64,000 bases of DNA from Halalkaliarchaeum sp. AArc-CO (GTDB lineage Archaea > Halobacteriota > Halobacteria > Halobacteriales > Haloferacaceae): positions 1,302,001 through 1,366,000 of the forward strand of contig NZ_CP087723.1 in assembly GCF_024972735.1 (NCBI RefSeq), in the 5' to 3' direction. Of the stretch, positions 33,405 to 42,290 are shown piece by piece (positions within the stretch are counted from its first letter, which is position 1; each line of letters begins with the position of its first letter). Position numbers and translations under genes: made by a program. The notes beneath the pieces are model-generated. The model had not been told where the DNA came from. It did no database searches and was given only the letters and a program-made list of their open reading frames with translations.

Positions 33405-34682
33405 ATGGGGACTCTCTTCGGTGTGAACCCACAGGTGTTGGCACTCGCGCTCGCCCGGATGTCCGAATCCGTCGGCAACTCGTTTCTGATCGTCGTGTTG
33501 CCGCTTTTCATCGCGAGCGAGTTCGTCACTGGCGGCACGTTCGGGCTGACCGAAGTGGCGATCACGGGGATCGTCCTCTCGCTGTTCGGATTCGTCAACA
33601 GTCCGCTCCAGCCGTTCACCGGGAGGCTTTCCGATCGCACGGGACGCCGAAAGATCTACGTGTTGTTCGGCCTGGCCGTCCTCGCCGCTGCGAGCTTCGC
33701 CTACTCGTTCGTCTCCGAGTACTGGCATCTAATCGGGCTCCGCGTCCTTCAGGGTGTGGCCGGCGCGTTCATCATTCCGACGACGGTCGCACTCGTAAAC
33801 GATCTGGCGGCGGAGACGAACCGCGGCGGCAACATGGGAACGTACAACACGTTCCGGCTGGTCGGGTTCGGCGTCGGACCGGTTGCGGCCGGTGCCGTCG
33901 TCGCCGCAGGTCCTTACACCGTCGACGTCGGTTCTGTGAGCGCACACATCTCCGGATTCGACGCCACCTTTTACTTCGCCGCCTTCACCGCAACTCTCGC
34001 ACTGGTACTCGTGCTCGTGCTCATCGACGACCCCGACATCGAGCCGTCCGATCCGGAGGACGACGACACGAGTCTGGCGATCTTCGATCAGGCGGGGGAA
34101 CACACGTTCGACCCGGTGTTTACGCTGAGTGTGATCTCCTTTTTCATGGCCATCGGGATCGCCGTGTTCGCGACGCTGGGGGACCTCATCAACAGTCGGC
34201 TCGACCAGGGGCCGACGATGTTCGGCCTCCAGTTCGCGGCGTTCGTGCTGGCCCAGATCTTCCTGCAGATGCCCATCGGCCGCGCGACGGACTTCTACGG
34301 CCGCAAGCGGTTCATCGTCCTCGGGATGGCGCTTCTGGTACCGACGACGGCCGCCCAGGGGTTCGTTCTCGACTCCTGGCTGATGTTCGGGGCGCGGTTC
34401 GCCCAGGGGGTGGCCGGGGCGATGGTGTTCGCGCCGGCGCTGGCGCTTGCGGGTGACCTCGCCAGCGAGACCACATCGGGAACGACGCTGTCGGCTTTGA
34501 CGATGGCGTTCGGTTTCGGAGTCGCCGCGGGGCCGCTCCTTTCGGGGTTCCTCGTCGAATTCGGGTTCCACGTCCCGTTCACGCTCGCAGCGGTGCTGGC
34601 GGGCATCGGGATGGTGCTTGTTTACTCTCAGGTGGAGGAGGTCAGAACGCCCAATCGCCGTGGTGCCCCCGCGGACGCGTAA
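33405..34682 (+). CDS. Major facilitator superfamily transporter
   Basis: 425 aa from the ATG at 33405 (MGTLFGVNPQVLALALARM), about twelve membrane helices. The MFS loop 2-3 signature is present as GRLSDRTGRRKIYVLFGL, and its half-repeat appears in the second half as GRATDFYGRKRFIVLGM. A central cytoplasmic acidic loop (DDPDIEPSDPEDDDTS) separates the halves. It probably exports drugs or metabolites with protons; the substrate is not predictable. It overlaps no neighbour. Confidence 0.9.
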   Translation: MGTLFGVNPQVLALALARMSESVGNSFLIVVLPLFIASEFVTGGTFGLTEVAITGIVLSLFGFVNSPLQPFTGRLSDRTGRRKIYVLFGLAVLAAASFAYSFVSEYWHLIGLRVLQGVAGAFIIPTTVALVNDLAAETNRGGNMGTYNTFRLVGFGVGPVAAGAVVAAGPYTVDVGSVSAHISGFDATFYFAAFTATLALVLVLVLIDDPDIEPSDPEDDDTSLAIFDQAGEHTFDPVFTLSVISFFMAIGIAVFATLGDLINSRLDQGPTMFGLQFAAFVLAQIFLQMPIGRATDFYGRKRFIVLGMALLVPTTAAQGFVLDSWLMFGARFAQGVAGAMVFAPALALAGDLASETTSGTTLSALTMAFGFGVAAGPLLSGFLVEFGFHVPFTLAAVLAGIGMVLVYSQVEEVRTPNRRGAPADA

Positions 34683-34731
34683 CGATCACTGCGTCCCGGT
34701 GGGGGGACGATCCGATCGTGAGGAGAGAAAA

Positions 34732-35196
34732 TTAACTGACGTCGACGACTTCGAACTCGAACTCGAGGGTCTCACCCGCGAGCTGGTGGTTGAAATCTAC
34801 CTTGACGACGTCCTCGTCGACGTGGACGATCTCCGCGAGGGTGCCGTTCTGGTCCCGGACGTACGCGCCCTCTTCGGGCTCCTGTCCGACCGTCTGGACG
34901 AACTGGGCGGCACCGAACTCACGGATGTTCGCTTCGCTCCACTCGTATGCTTTCTCGGGCGGGATCTCGACGGTCTTGTTGTCTCCCTCGTCCATGCCGA
35001 CGAGTGCCTCCTCGAGCCCTTCGATGATCTGTCCCGCACCGATTTCGACGGTGAGGGGGCTGTACTCCCGGTCGGAGCCGTCTTCGTCGAGCCCGGCCTC
35101 GACGGCGACGGACTCGTGGGTCGTGTCGAATACGGAGCCGTCGTCCAGCCGGCCGGTGTACTCGATCGTCACCGAGTCGCCGGTTTCGATTGTCAT
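34732..35196 (-). CDS. FKBP-type peptidyl-prolyl isomerase (SlyD-like)
   Basis: 154 aa from the ATG at 35196; an in-frame ATG at 35277 gives a non-conserved extension. The FKBP core begins VTIEYTGRLDDGSVFDTT and is interrupted after GAGQIIEGLEEALVGMDEGD by an IF (insert-in-flap) domain (KAYEWSEANIREFGAAQF...), returning with VKVDFNHQLAGETLEFEFEV. This is the SlyD/FKBP26-type architecture: a cytosolic prolyl isomerase and chaperone. It lacks the metal-binding His/Cys tail of bacterial SlyD. It is divergent from cutA. Confidence 0.92.
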   Translation of the reverse strand: MTIETGDSVTIEYTGRLDDGSVFDTTHESVAVEAGLDEDGSDREYSPLTVEIGAGQIIEGLEEALVGMDEGDNKTVEIPPEKAYEWSEANIREFGAAQFVQTVGQEPEEGAYVRDQNGTLAEIVHVDEDVVKVDFNHQLAGETLEFEFEVVDVS

Positions 35197-35327
35197 ACGC
35201 GGAGGTGTCGCCTCCGCCGTATAAGCCTTGAGATCCAACGATACCACTCCTTCGAACTTCGCGGTCGCGCTCCCCATCGAGATCCGGGAGCTGGTGTCTT
35301 AAGTAGTCGGCGCTACCGCGTTCGACC

Positions 35328-35633
35328 ATGCCGACAGCGTACGTCACAGCTCCACGGGAGTCCGCAGACGAGTTGGCTTCGTTTCTGGTCCAAGAACGCC
35401 TGGCCGCCTGCGTCAACGTGGTCGACTGCCGATCCACCTACAGGTGGGACGGTGAGGTCTACGACGGGGACGAAGAGGCGATCCTGTTTGCGAAAACAAC
35501 TGCCGAACGGTATCCGGAACTGAAAACGCGTCTAGTGGAGCGTCATCCGAACGAAGTCCCCTGCGTCGAACGGTTCGACGAGGTGGACGTGTTCGAGCCG
35601 TTCGAAGACTGGATCGAAACCGAGGTGGAGTAG
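35328..35633 (+). CDS. cutA: Divalent-cation tolerance protein CutA
   Basis: 101 aa, full length for the family. Landmarks are YVTAPRESADELASFLVQERLAACVNV near the start, STYRWDGEV in the middle, and a C-terminus ending FEDWIETEVE. CutA is a small trimeric cytosolic protein with a ferredoxin-like fold, related in structure to PII. The link to copper tolerance is historic, and its real role is unsettled. The copy-2 palindrome begins 22 bp after its stop. Confidence 0.93.
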   Translation: MPTAYVTAPRESADELASFLVQERLAACVNVVDCRSTYRWDGEVYDGDEEAILFAKTTAERYPELKTRLVERHPNEVPCVERFDEVDVFEPFEDWIETEVE

Positions 35634-35655
35634 GGAGGATCGGTCCCGACGTCTC

Positions 35656-35737
35656 ATAATGGTGGTTGTAGTGATTTACCGGTCGATCGGTCACCCGGCC
35701 CGCCGATCGACCGGTTACGGCCTACAACCATCATTAT
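35656..35737. repeat. 82-bp nested palindrome, copy 2
   Basis: The outer inverted repeat is 15 bp with one mismatch (ATAATGGTGGTTGTA / TACAACCATCATTAT). The inner 13-bp repeat (ACCGGTCGATCGG) and 12-nt loop match copy 1 at 28453. The outer arms differ in sequence between copies but pair within each copy, which supports selection on the hairpin. Its last base is again part of the complement of a TGA stop, here of the SDR gene. Confidence 0.93.
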
Positions 35738-36501
35738 CAGGCCCCTGCCGTGAGTCCGCCGTCGACGACGAGGTTGTGACCCGTGACGTAGGCGGCCTCC
35801 TCGCTCGCCAGGAACAGCGCGACGTCGGCGACGTCCTCCGGCGTTCCGTCCCGGCGCAGCGGGATCGTCTCCGTCATCGTTCCGGCCACCTCCTCGTCCT
35901 CGGTGGTCATCGCGGTTTCGATGACGCCGGGGTTGATCGCGTTGACTCGGATCCCGTCAGGCCCCAGCTCCATTGCGAGCTCCCGAGTGACGTTGGCGAC
36001 ACCGCCTTTCGAGGCACAGTACAGCGACGAATCGTCGAACCCGTTGAGCCCGGCGATCGACGACAGGTTGACGATCGCCCCGCCGTCGTCCTGTTCGCAC
36101 ATCACTTCGGCGGCGAGTTTGCTTCCGAAGACGACGCCTTTGAGGTTGATGTCCATCAACCAGTCGTAATCCTCCTCGTCGATTTCCGAAATCGGCTGCA
36201 TTCCGGGGAACACGCCCGCGTTGTTCACCATCACGTCGAGCGATCCGAACGCGTCGACCGTCTCGTCGACTGCCTGTTTCAGGTCCTCGACGCTGCTTAC
36301 GTCCGTCTCGACGAACTGCGCCTCCCCGCCGCGTTCTTCGATCAGCTCGTGCGTGGCTGTTCCACCCTCCCGCGGCTCCTCGCGGATGTCTGCGACCGTG
36401 ACGCTTGCCCCTTCGTCTGCGAATGTGAGGGCGATCTCCCGTCCGTTCCCCGACGATGCTCCCGTAATCAGTGCGGCCTGTCCTGAAAGTCGTTCGGTCA
36501 T
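35737..36501 (-). CDS. SDR-family oxidoreductase
   Basis: 254 aa. The classical SDR motifs are TGASSGNG (usually TGxxxGIG; Asn replaces Ile), NNAGVFPG, NLSSIAG with the catalytic Ser, YCASKGG (YxxxK) and NPGVIETAM. DI after the second strand suggests NAD(H). It resembles the SDR at 27146-27919 in length and layout but is well diverged. Both SDR loci lie near an 82-bp palindrome. Substrate unknown. The C-terminus GGLTAGA and stop abut copy 2. Confidence 0.9.
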   Translation of the reverse strand: MTERLSGQAALITGASSGNGREIALTFADEGASVTVADIREEPREGGTATHELIEERGGEAQFVETDVSSVEDLKQAVDETVDAFGSLDVMVNNAGVFPGMQPISEIDEEDYDWLMDINLKGVVFGSKLAAEVMCEQDDGGAIVNLSSIAGLNGFDDSSLYCASKGGVANVTRELAMELGPDGIRVNAINPGVIETAMTTEDEEVAGTMTETIPLRRDGTPEDVADVALFLASEEAAYVTGHNLVVDGGLTAGA

Positions 36502-36616
36502 AGTACACCCATTGGATATTGGTACCGTAATACAATCAACTGTTCCCCGCCATATCCAGGGTGTTGATCAAACGACATTTGATGGCGGATTCCCCTGATC
36601 TGGGGGATATTTCGGT

Positions 36617-38677
36617 CTACAGCAGCCTTTTCCGCTCCAGATGTTCCCTGGCGACGACTCGCGGATGACGTTTCCCGATATCGACCTGTCGGACCAGACG
36701 GCGCATCTCGGTGACGTCCTCGAGCGTGGGGCCGAGACGGTTCAACGTGTCAATCGCGTCCGGATCTGCCTGTATGATGTCTTTCCGGACCAGTGGTGCA
36801 GGGTTGTATATCGGGAAGAACTGTCTGTCGTCGTCGAGCTGGACGAGATCGTGGACGTCGATCAGTGCGTCGACGGTGAGACCCATCGTCACGTCGACGG
36901 TGGAGCGGTTGATCGCCTCGTATCTCTTTTCGGCGGGTTCGACCGTCTCCGTCCGAGCCCAGATCCGTTCGCGAACTTCCGGTTCGAACGGGTGTTCGGC
37001 GAGCAGGCCCTTCCAGCCGTCCTCACGGTCACAGAAGTCCGGGCCGACGACTGCGGTAAGCTCCCCCTCGGCGTCGTTTGCGAACCGGGCGAGCGCGTCC
37101 AACGAGTCGACGCCGGTTTGCTCACACCACACGCGGGGTGCGAGGATCGTGTAGGTGTTGTTGTATTCTGCACGGGCGCCGAACCGGAGATCCCGCTTTG
37201 ACTCGATTCCGGATTTCGCTGCCTCGTGCAGGCGATCGGGGTCGGTGACCGACTCCGTGGCGTCCAGGAACTGTCCGTAGATCGTCCCCGTGTACTCCCA
37301 GTAGAGATCAAGTTCCCCTTCCGTGAGCTTCCGGAAGTTCTCGTCGGTGATTCCGGAGCCGACCGCATCGACCGGGACGAGATCGGTTTCGACCTCGAGA
37401 AGTTCGTACGCCAGATACGCCAGCACCTTGTTTGCGGTGAACGGCTTCGATCCGATGACGACTGACGTCCCCTCGACGCCTGCGGTGTCGGTTCTGGTCT
37501 CCGAATCCAGCAGTTCGACGCCGCCGACGGACTGGTACTCGAAGCCGTCGAGCTGCTCTTCGAGGACGGTCGTCTGGGCCGCGAGTGTCTTCACCTCGTG
37601 GCTGATTCGGGAGACCTCCTGATCCTGTGTCCGGACTGCGTCCAGTACCCGATCGGCTCGGGCGGCTGTCTCCTCTGCAAGTTCCGTGAGTTCGTCGGCC
37701 ATCTCCGAGACGTCCTGTGCGGCCCGTGCCTGTTCTGCGGTAGCGTCGTCGATCTCTCGGATCCCGTCGTTGGTCTCGGCTGCGCTTTCGGCGATCTCGT
37801 CTAGCGAGTCGAGCGCGCTCTCGATCGTCTCGGCTCCGGTAGAAACGCGTTCGGCCGTCCGTTCGAGCTCTTGTTCGGTGTCTTCGGCACGATCGTGAAC
37901 CTCTCTGAGGAGGTCGCCTATGCGATCGGTTGCCTCCTTCGTCTCCTCGGCGAGGTCCTTGATCTCCTCGGCGACGACCTCGAACCCGTCGCCGGCCTCG
38001 CCCGCACGTGCCGCCTCGATCGAGGCGTTGAGCGCGAGCAGGTTCGTCTGTTCGGCGATGTCAGAGATGAACTCCAGAACGTCGTCGATCTCCACGGTTC
38101 GGTCCGTAAGCTCACCGGCCGTCCGCTTTGCCTCCTCGATGTCGGACTCGATCACGTCGAGCTGTTCGATCGCCTGTTGAGCCGTTTGTTGCCCCTCCGT
38201 TCCTCGAGTGGCAGTTCGCTCGGACTGTTCGGCGACCGACGCTGCCGTCGCCGTGATCTCTTCGATGGTCGCCGAGACGTTACCCATCTCGGTCGAGAGC
38301 TCCTCGACGTTTCGCTGTTGCTCTTCGGTGGTCCCGCTGATCTCTCTGGCCGTCCTGTGGACCGCCTCCGTCTCACCTCTAACGTCTTCGACCGAACGTG
38401 TCGTTTCGTGGCTGGTCTCGCCGACGTCCGTCGCGAAGCCGTCGACCGTCGCGAACGTGTATTCGAGCGACGCCAGGAGATCGTTGAGCGTCTCTACGGT
38501 ATTCGCTAGCTCGGGATCGTCGAACGAGAGCTTCGCTCGGGAAGAGAGGTCACCATCCGCCGCCGACTCGAGGGTTGATTGGAGTTCCTCGACGAACGCG
38601 TCGACGTCCCTCCCCTGTTCGGCGTCCCTCCCCTGTTCCGTGGCCCTACTGTCACCAGGTGGCGTCTGCCCGGACAT
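36617..38677 (-). CDS. Soluble chemotaxis transducer fused to an OpuAC-like ligand-binding domain
   Basis: 686 aa with no membrane helix or signal peptide. Residues 1-400 are acidic and helical, ending in a methyl-accepting signalling domain with the highly conserved hairpin tip ([26 protein letters not shown]). From about residue 403 to the end is a periplasmic-binding-type domain: [35 protein letters not shown] and [11 protein letters not shown] match glycine betaine/choline-binding OpuAC/ProX proteins. The transducer should pass a signal to CheA/CheW in the cytoplasm. The ligand domain implies sensing of an intracellular osmolyte, perhaps betaine or choline, not an external one. Such proteins are normally separate and extracellular. 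Confidence 0.85.
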   Translation of the reverse strand: MSGQTPPGDSRATEQGRDAEQGRDVDAFVEELQSTLESAADGDLSSRAKLSFDDPELANTVETLNDLLASLEYTFATVDGFATDVGETSHETTRSVEDVRGETEAVHRTAREISGTTEEQQRNVEELSTEMGNVSATIEEITATAASVAEQSERTATRGTEGQQTAQQAIEQLDVIESDIEEAKRTAGELTDRTVEIDDVLEFISDIAEQTNLLALNASIEAARAGEAGDGFEVVAEEIKDLAEETKEATDRIGDLLREVHDRAEDTEQELERTAERVSTGAETIESALDSLDEIAESAAETNDGIREIDDATAEQARAAQDVSEMADELTELAEETAARADRVLDAVRTQDQEVSRISHEVKTLAAQTTVLEEQLDGFEYQSVGGVELLDSETRTDTAGVEGTSVVIGSKPFTANKVLAYLAYELLEVETDLVPVDAVGSGITDENFRKLTEGELDLYWEYTGTIYGQFLDATESVTDPDRLHEAAKSGIESKRDLRFGARAEYNNTYTILAPRVWCEQTGVDSLDALARFANDAEGELTAVVGPDFCDREDGWKGLLAEHPFEPEVRERIWARTETVEPAEKRYEAINRSTVDVTMGLTVDALIDVHDLVQLDDDRQFFPIYNPAPLVRKDIIQADPDAIDTLNRLGPTLEDVTEMRRLVRQVDIGKRHPRVVAREHLERKRLL

Positions 38678-38826
38678 CGTGTTGCCAACTCCGAACCGTC
38701 AGTATAGTTGTATCGGAACCCGCCGGCAGGTGCAGCCACATTCCCCACCACGTCACAGGAGGTCACTATATCACGGCTGATACTGTGGAGAGAAACGTCA
38801 TTACGGGGGCTCGAGAACTGTCCCAC

Positions 38827-40101
38827 ATGAACAACCGCCGTGACCTCCTCCGGGCCGGGACGCTCCTCGTGACCTGCGGGTCGCTCGGGGCGATCTCCGG
38901 CTGTACCGGTACGCCGGCTGATCCGGAGGGAGAGCCGGAAGAGGACGTCCCGGAGGACACGACGACACCCGAGGAGGCGGATCCGAACGAGGAGACGGAG
39001 GACGACCCGGATCGGGAGCCACAGTTGGGGATCGAACGGATTCGGTTCCTCGAATCCCCGCCGGACGGGTATCGCGAGTACACGGAGATCGAGGACGCCA
39101 CCTACGGTTCGGAGGGGGAGATCGTGATCTACCTCGAACCGACGGGCGTCGAGTTCGAGCCGACTGACGACGGCGAGCAACGGTTCGACCTCGACGTTCA
39201 CATCTCGGTGACTGGACCCGACGGTGAGGAACTCCGACCCTTCAGGGACGACGTGAGCGACACGGTGTCCGAAGACGCAGCCTCGATCGACCTGTACGTG
39301 GCAGCTACCTATCCCATCCGGGAACCTCGAGTCGGCGAGTACACAGTCGACATCGAGGTCCTCGATCGGATCTCCCGTGCGCGAGCCGAGGAGACAGCGA
39401 CGTTCCGGATCGAGGACGAACAGCTGCGGCTCCTCACGGAGTTCCGGGACCGTGCCGACGCCGAGACGGACGGCGAGATCGACCGTCACTCTCTGCGGGA
39501 CGGGACGCTGTCGGTGACAATCGACTCGCCGTACGAAATCGACGACAGACGCTTTTACGACGACGTGGCCGAGCTCGCCCTCGCGTACGCGGAGGCGGTC
39601 GCCAAGGGCTTGGAAACGGATCGTCTCCAGGTCAGTCGGTCTGGCGGTCCCGACGACTACGGTCGGGGAGTCTCGATCGACAGCACTCGAGCCCAGGCGT
39701 ACGCCGACGAGGAGCTCACCGATGAGGAATACCTGCAGGACGTGTACGACAACTACTATGCCGTCGTATTCCAGCAGGTGATCGTCGAGGAGACGGAGAT
39801 CGAGTTCGAGCGCATCTCGATGCGGGACGACGGGACGCTGTCCGTGAACTACACCGCTGCCCACCCGTTCGACGACGAGGGGTTCGACGACGAGGTCGCA
39901 AGCGTCGCCGGCGCGTACGCCGGGGTGATCGCCACGGGGCTTTCGGCCGACCAGCTGCGTGCGGGTGGCGAGGACGCTGAAGGAACCGGTTTTAGCTACC
40001 GGATCGACAGCGAAACCGCACGGAAATACGGGGACGACGAGATCGACGAAGAGGAGTATCTGGAGGCAGTCTTCGAGACGCTACGCCAGCGGGACGACTG
40101 A
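38827..40101 (+). CDS. Tat/lipobox lipoprotein with two copies of an alpha/beta domain
   Basis: 424 aa from the ATG at 38827. The leader MNNRRDLLRAG has a twin arginine, and the lipobox ends ISGC. After a Glu/Asp/Pro-rich linker comes a beta-rich domain (about 60-200), then two repeats (about 205-315 and 320-424), each built of a strand pair (SLRDGTLSVTIDSPYEID; SMRDDGTLSVNYTAAHPFD) and a helical end (YADEELTDEEYLQDVYDN; YGDDEIDEEEYLEAVFET). A single copy of this repeat ends the lipoprotein at 30860. It is divergent from the chemotaxis transducer. Surface-exposed; function unknown. Confidence 0.75.
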   Translation: MNNRRDLLRAGTLLVTCGSLGAISGCTGTPADPEGEPEEDVPEDTTTPEEADPNEETEDDPDREPQLGIERIRFLESPPDGYREYTEIEDATYGSEGEIVIYLEPTGVEFEPTDDGEQRFDLDVHISVTGPDGEELRPFRDDVSDTVSEDAASIDLYVAATYPIREPRVGEYTVDIEVLDRISRARAEETATFRIEDEQLRLLTEFRDRADAETDGEIDRHSLRDGTLSVTIDSPYEIDDRRFYDDVAELALAYAEAVAKGLETDRLQVSRSGGPDDYGRGVSIDSTRAQAYADEELTDEEYLQDVYDNYYAVVFQQVIVEETEIEFERISMRDDGTLSVNYTAAHPFDDEGFDDEVASVAGAYAGVIATGLSADQLRAGGEDAEGTGFSYRIDSETARKYGDDEIDEEEYLEAVFETLRQRDD

Positions 40102-40168
40102 CGGTCGTTCGTCTGACCGACATTGTGGAGCCGGCGAAGCGAGGACACGCTCGGAGCCGACAAGCCCC

Positions 40169-41224
40169 TCAGCGGTTCGAAAACTGGCGTGTCCGGCCGA
40201 GCAGAGCGTATTCGGCGTCCTGAAGCTCCGAAACCGACGCCGATCCAGTCGCGAACATCGCGGTCTGAAGTTCGGCCTCGAGGTCCTCGATCAGTTCGAC
40301 GACGGCGTCCGTTCCCTCCCGGGCCGGCGCCAGGAACGGCTTTGCAAGCCCGCCGGCACGGGCACCCAGCGCGATCGCCTTGGCGACGTCGAGTCCGGAT
40401 CTGACCCCGCCGCTTGCGACGACGCATGGGTGCTCGCGGGCCACCTCCAGCGTGGAGACTGCGGTTGGAATCCCCCACTCCCGGAACCGGGTTCCAACGC
40501 GGGCCCGGCGGCGGTCGCCGACTGCGGCCGCCCGATACGCCTCCACGCCGGACCACGTGGTTCCGCCCTTCCCGGCCACGTCGATCGCGTCGACGCTCGC
40601 GTCAGACAACCTCCGGGCCGTCTCCCGGGAAATCCCGTTCCCAGTCTCCTTGACGATCACGGGGACGCTCAATCCGTCCGCCACTGTCTCGATGGCGGAC
40701 AGACACCCACGGGCGTCGACGTCCCCCTCCGGCTGGGCGGCCTCCTGCAGGAAGTTGAGGTGAATCGCCATCGCGTCTGCGTCGATCATCTCGACGGCGC
40801 GTTCGACCCCTTCGACGCCGTACTCGGAGAGCTGTGCCGCACCGATGTTGCCGTAGATGAACGCGTCCGGGGCGGCCTCTCTGACGACGGTAAACGACTC
40901 GAGGAGGTCTTCGTCGTCGCGCTCCAGCCCGGCACGCTGGCTGCCGACGCCCATGGCGATTCCCGTCCGTCCGGCCGCCGCAGCCAGCGACCGGTTGATC
41001 TCGGTGGTGTTCGGGTGACCGCCGGTCATGCTCTCGATCACGATCGGGCTCGAAAGCTCTCTCCCGCAAAGCTCCACGCTGGTGTCGATCGCGTCGCGGT
41101 GCAGTTCCGGCAGCGCCTCGTGAATAAGCTGTACGTCCTCGAACCCGCTGCCGGCCGTTTCGACGTCCTCCTCGAGAATGATCTCGATGTGGTCGTCCTT
41201 TCGATCGGAAGTTTCGGGGGACAT
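40169..41224 (-). CDS. fni: Type 2 isopentenyl-diphosphate delta-isomerase
   Basis: 351 aa. It is a TIM-barrel FMN enzyme. MTGGHP near residue 67 binds the flavin, GSQRAGLE and [14 protein letters not shown] carry substrate contacts, and GKGGTTW and [19 protein letters not shown] form the phosphate-binding end. It interconverts IPP and DMAPP with reduced FMN and NADPH, feeding isoprenoid lipids and carotenoids, which are essential in archaea. The length is normal. It is convergent with the lipoprotein gene and 71 bp downstream of the membrane-protein gene on the same strand. Confidence 0.95.
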   Translation of the reverse strand: MSPETSDRKDDHIEIILEEDVETAGSGFEDVQLIHEALPELHRDAIDTSVELCGRELSSPIVIESMTGGHPNTTEINRSLAAAAGRTGIAMGVGSQRAGLERDDEDLLESFTVVREAAPDAFIYGNIGAAQLSEYGVEGVERAVEMIDADAMAIHLNFLQEAAQPEGDVDARGCLSAIETVADGLSVPVIVKETGNGISRETARRLSDASVDAIDVAGKGGTTWSGVEAYRAAAVGDRRRARVGTRFREWGIPTAVSTLEVAREHPCVVASGGVRSGLDVAKAIALGARAGGLAKPFLAPAREGTDAVVELIEDLEAELQTAMFATGSASVSELQDAEYALLGRTRQFSNR

Positions 41225-41295
41225 CCTCTACAGAGGAAGTCTGGTGTGTCCGGCTTCAACTGATCGATTCGCACCGACACCCGTCGCCCGGCAGG

Positions 41296-42228
41296 TCACG
41301 AGTAGAGATGCGTCGGCGGATTCCGAACGCGACCCGGGGTGGCCCGACGCTCGGCCCGGCCGTCGAGCGTCTCGAAGTCGAAGTCGGCAAACTGCTCGGG
41401 AACCCGCTCTTCGGCCGCGTAGACGTACAGCGCGGTTTTCGTGATCGCCCAGATCGTCTGCCCGAGCAGATAGGTCCCGACGAGGACGCCCCCGACGAGG
41501 AAGATCCCGAGCAGGATCCCGGCGGCGGGAAACACCACACCGAGGCCGATCGCGAGCAGGATCGCGACGACGAGCCCGACGATCCCGACCACGACCTGGA
41601 TGAGGGTTACCCCCAGCCCGATACCGATGCTTTCACCCCACGTGTCCTTGAACGTCTCAGCACTCCGGGTGAACATCGACTTCACGGTGACGTCCTCGAA
41701 GACGATCACCGGGACAATAAAGAACGTCGTGATCGTCCAGCCGAACGCGAATATCGACGAGAGAATGCGGGCCAGCGCACTGTCGGATTCCTCCAGCTTT
41801 TTGAGGATGACGCTGACGATCGCCGCGACCGCCGACCAAACCAGAATCGGTCCCTTTCGCCGCCAGGCGGCACGCATGCTCTCGCCCAGCTGTGGCTCCT
41901 CCCCGTGGAACGTCTGGTTGACGGCAAACACCAGCGACGCAGTGAAAAACGTCGCGAAGAACGTCGTCACGAAGTACAACAGAAACAGCACGACGAGCTC
42001 CGCGCCGGTTCCGAGCAGGTTTGCGATCCACAGTGGAAGGAGAAACACGATCCAGAAGGCGAGTGTCGACAGCGCGCCCAACAGCGGAAACACCAGCAGC
42101 TTCGGGTGGTCTCTGACGACCCCGATGCTGTCTCGCGACAGCTTGAGGCCGGTTTTGAACTTCCCGATTAGTCCGGCGTTCCCACCGCGTCCACCACGGC
42201 CAGGAACGATCGACTGATTGCGTGCCAT
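41296..42228 (-). CDS. Polytopic membrane protein (DUF6159-like)
   Basis: 310 aa from the ATG at 42228 (MARNQSIVPGRGG); longer frames upstream are Arg-rich and overlap the next gene antisense. It has six predicted helices, starting KLLVFPLLGALSTLAFWIVFLLP, with a conserved FFATFFTASLVFAVNQTF segment. The phrase GWTITTFFIVPVIVFEDVTVKSMFTRSAETFKDTWGE is typical of this family, found in archaea and bacteria with unknown function. Divergent from the AGE epimerase. No enzymatic residues are evident. Confidence 0.75.
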   Translation of the reverse strand: MARNQSIVPGRGGRGGNAGLIGKFKTGLKLSRDSIGVVRDHPKLLVFPLLGALSTLAFWIVFLLPLWIANLLGTGAELVVLFLLYFVTTFFATFFTASLVFAVNQTFHGEEPQLGESMRAAWRRKGPILVWSAVAAIVSVILKKLEESDSALARILSSIFAFGWTITTFFIVPVIVFEDVTVKSMFTRSAETFKDTWGESIGIGLGVTLIQVVVGIVGLVVAILLAIGLGVVFPAAGILLGIFLVGGVLVGTYLLGQTIWAITKTALYVYAAEERVPEQFADFDFETLDGRAERRATPGRVRNPPTHLYS

Positions 42229-42290
42229 ACCCAATCCATCTGGGGTAGATGGTATAAGCCTTAAGTAGCTTCGGAGACCCTCCTCGGTCG

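Noticed and set aside
27146-36501. Composite transposon between the two 82-bp palindromes with an SDR gene at each end
   Set aside because: The SDR genes are too diverged to be a recent duplication, no transposase lies between, and the palindromes look like 3'-end structures.
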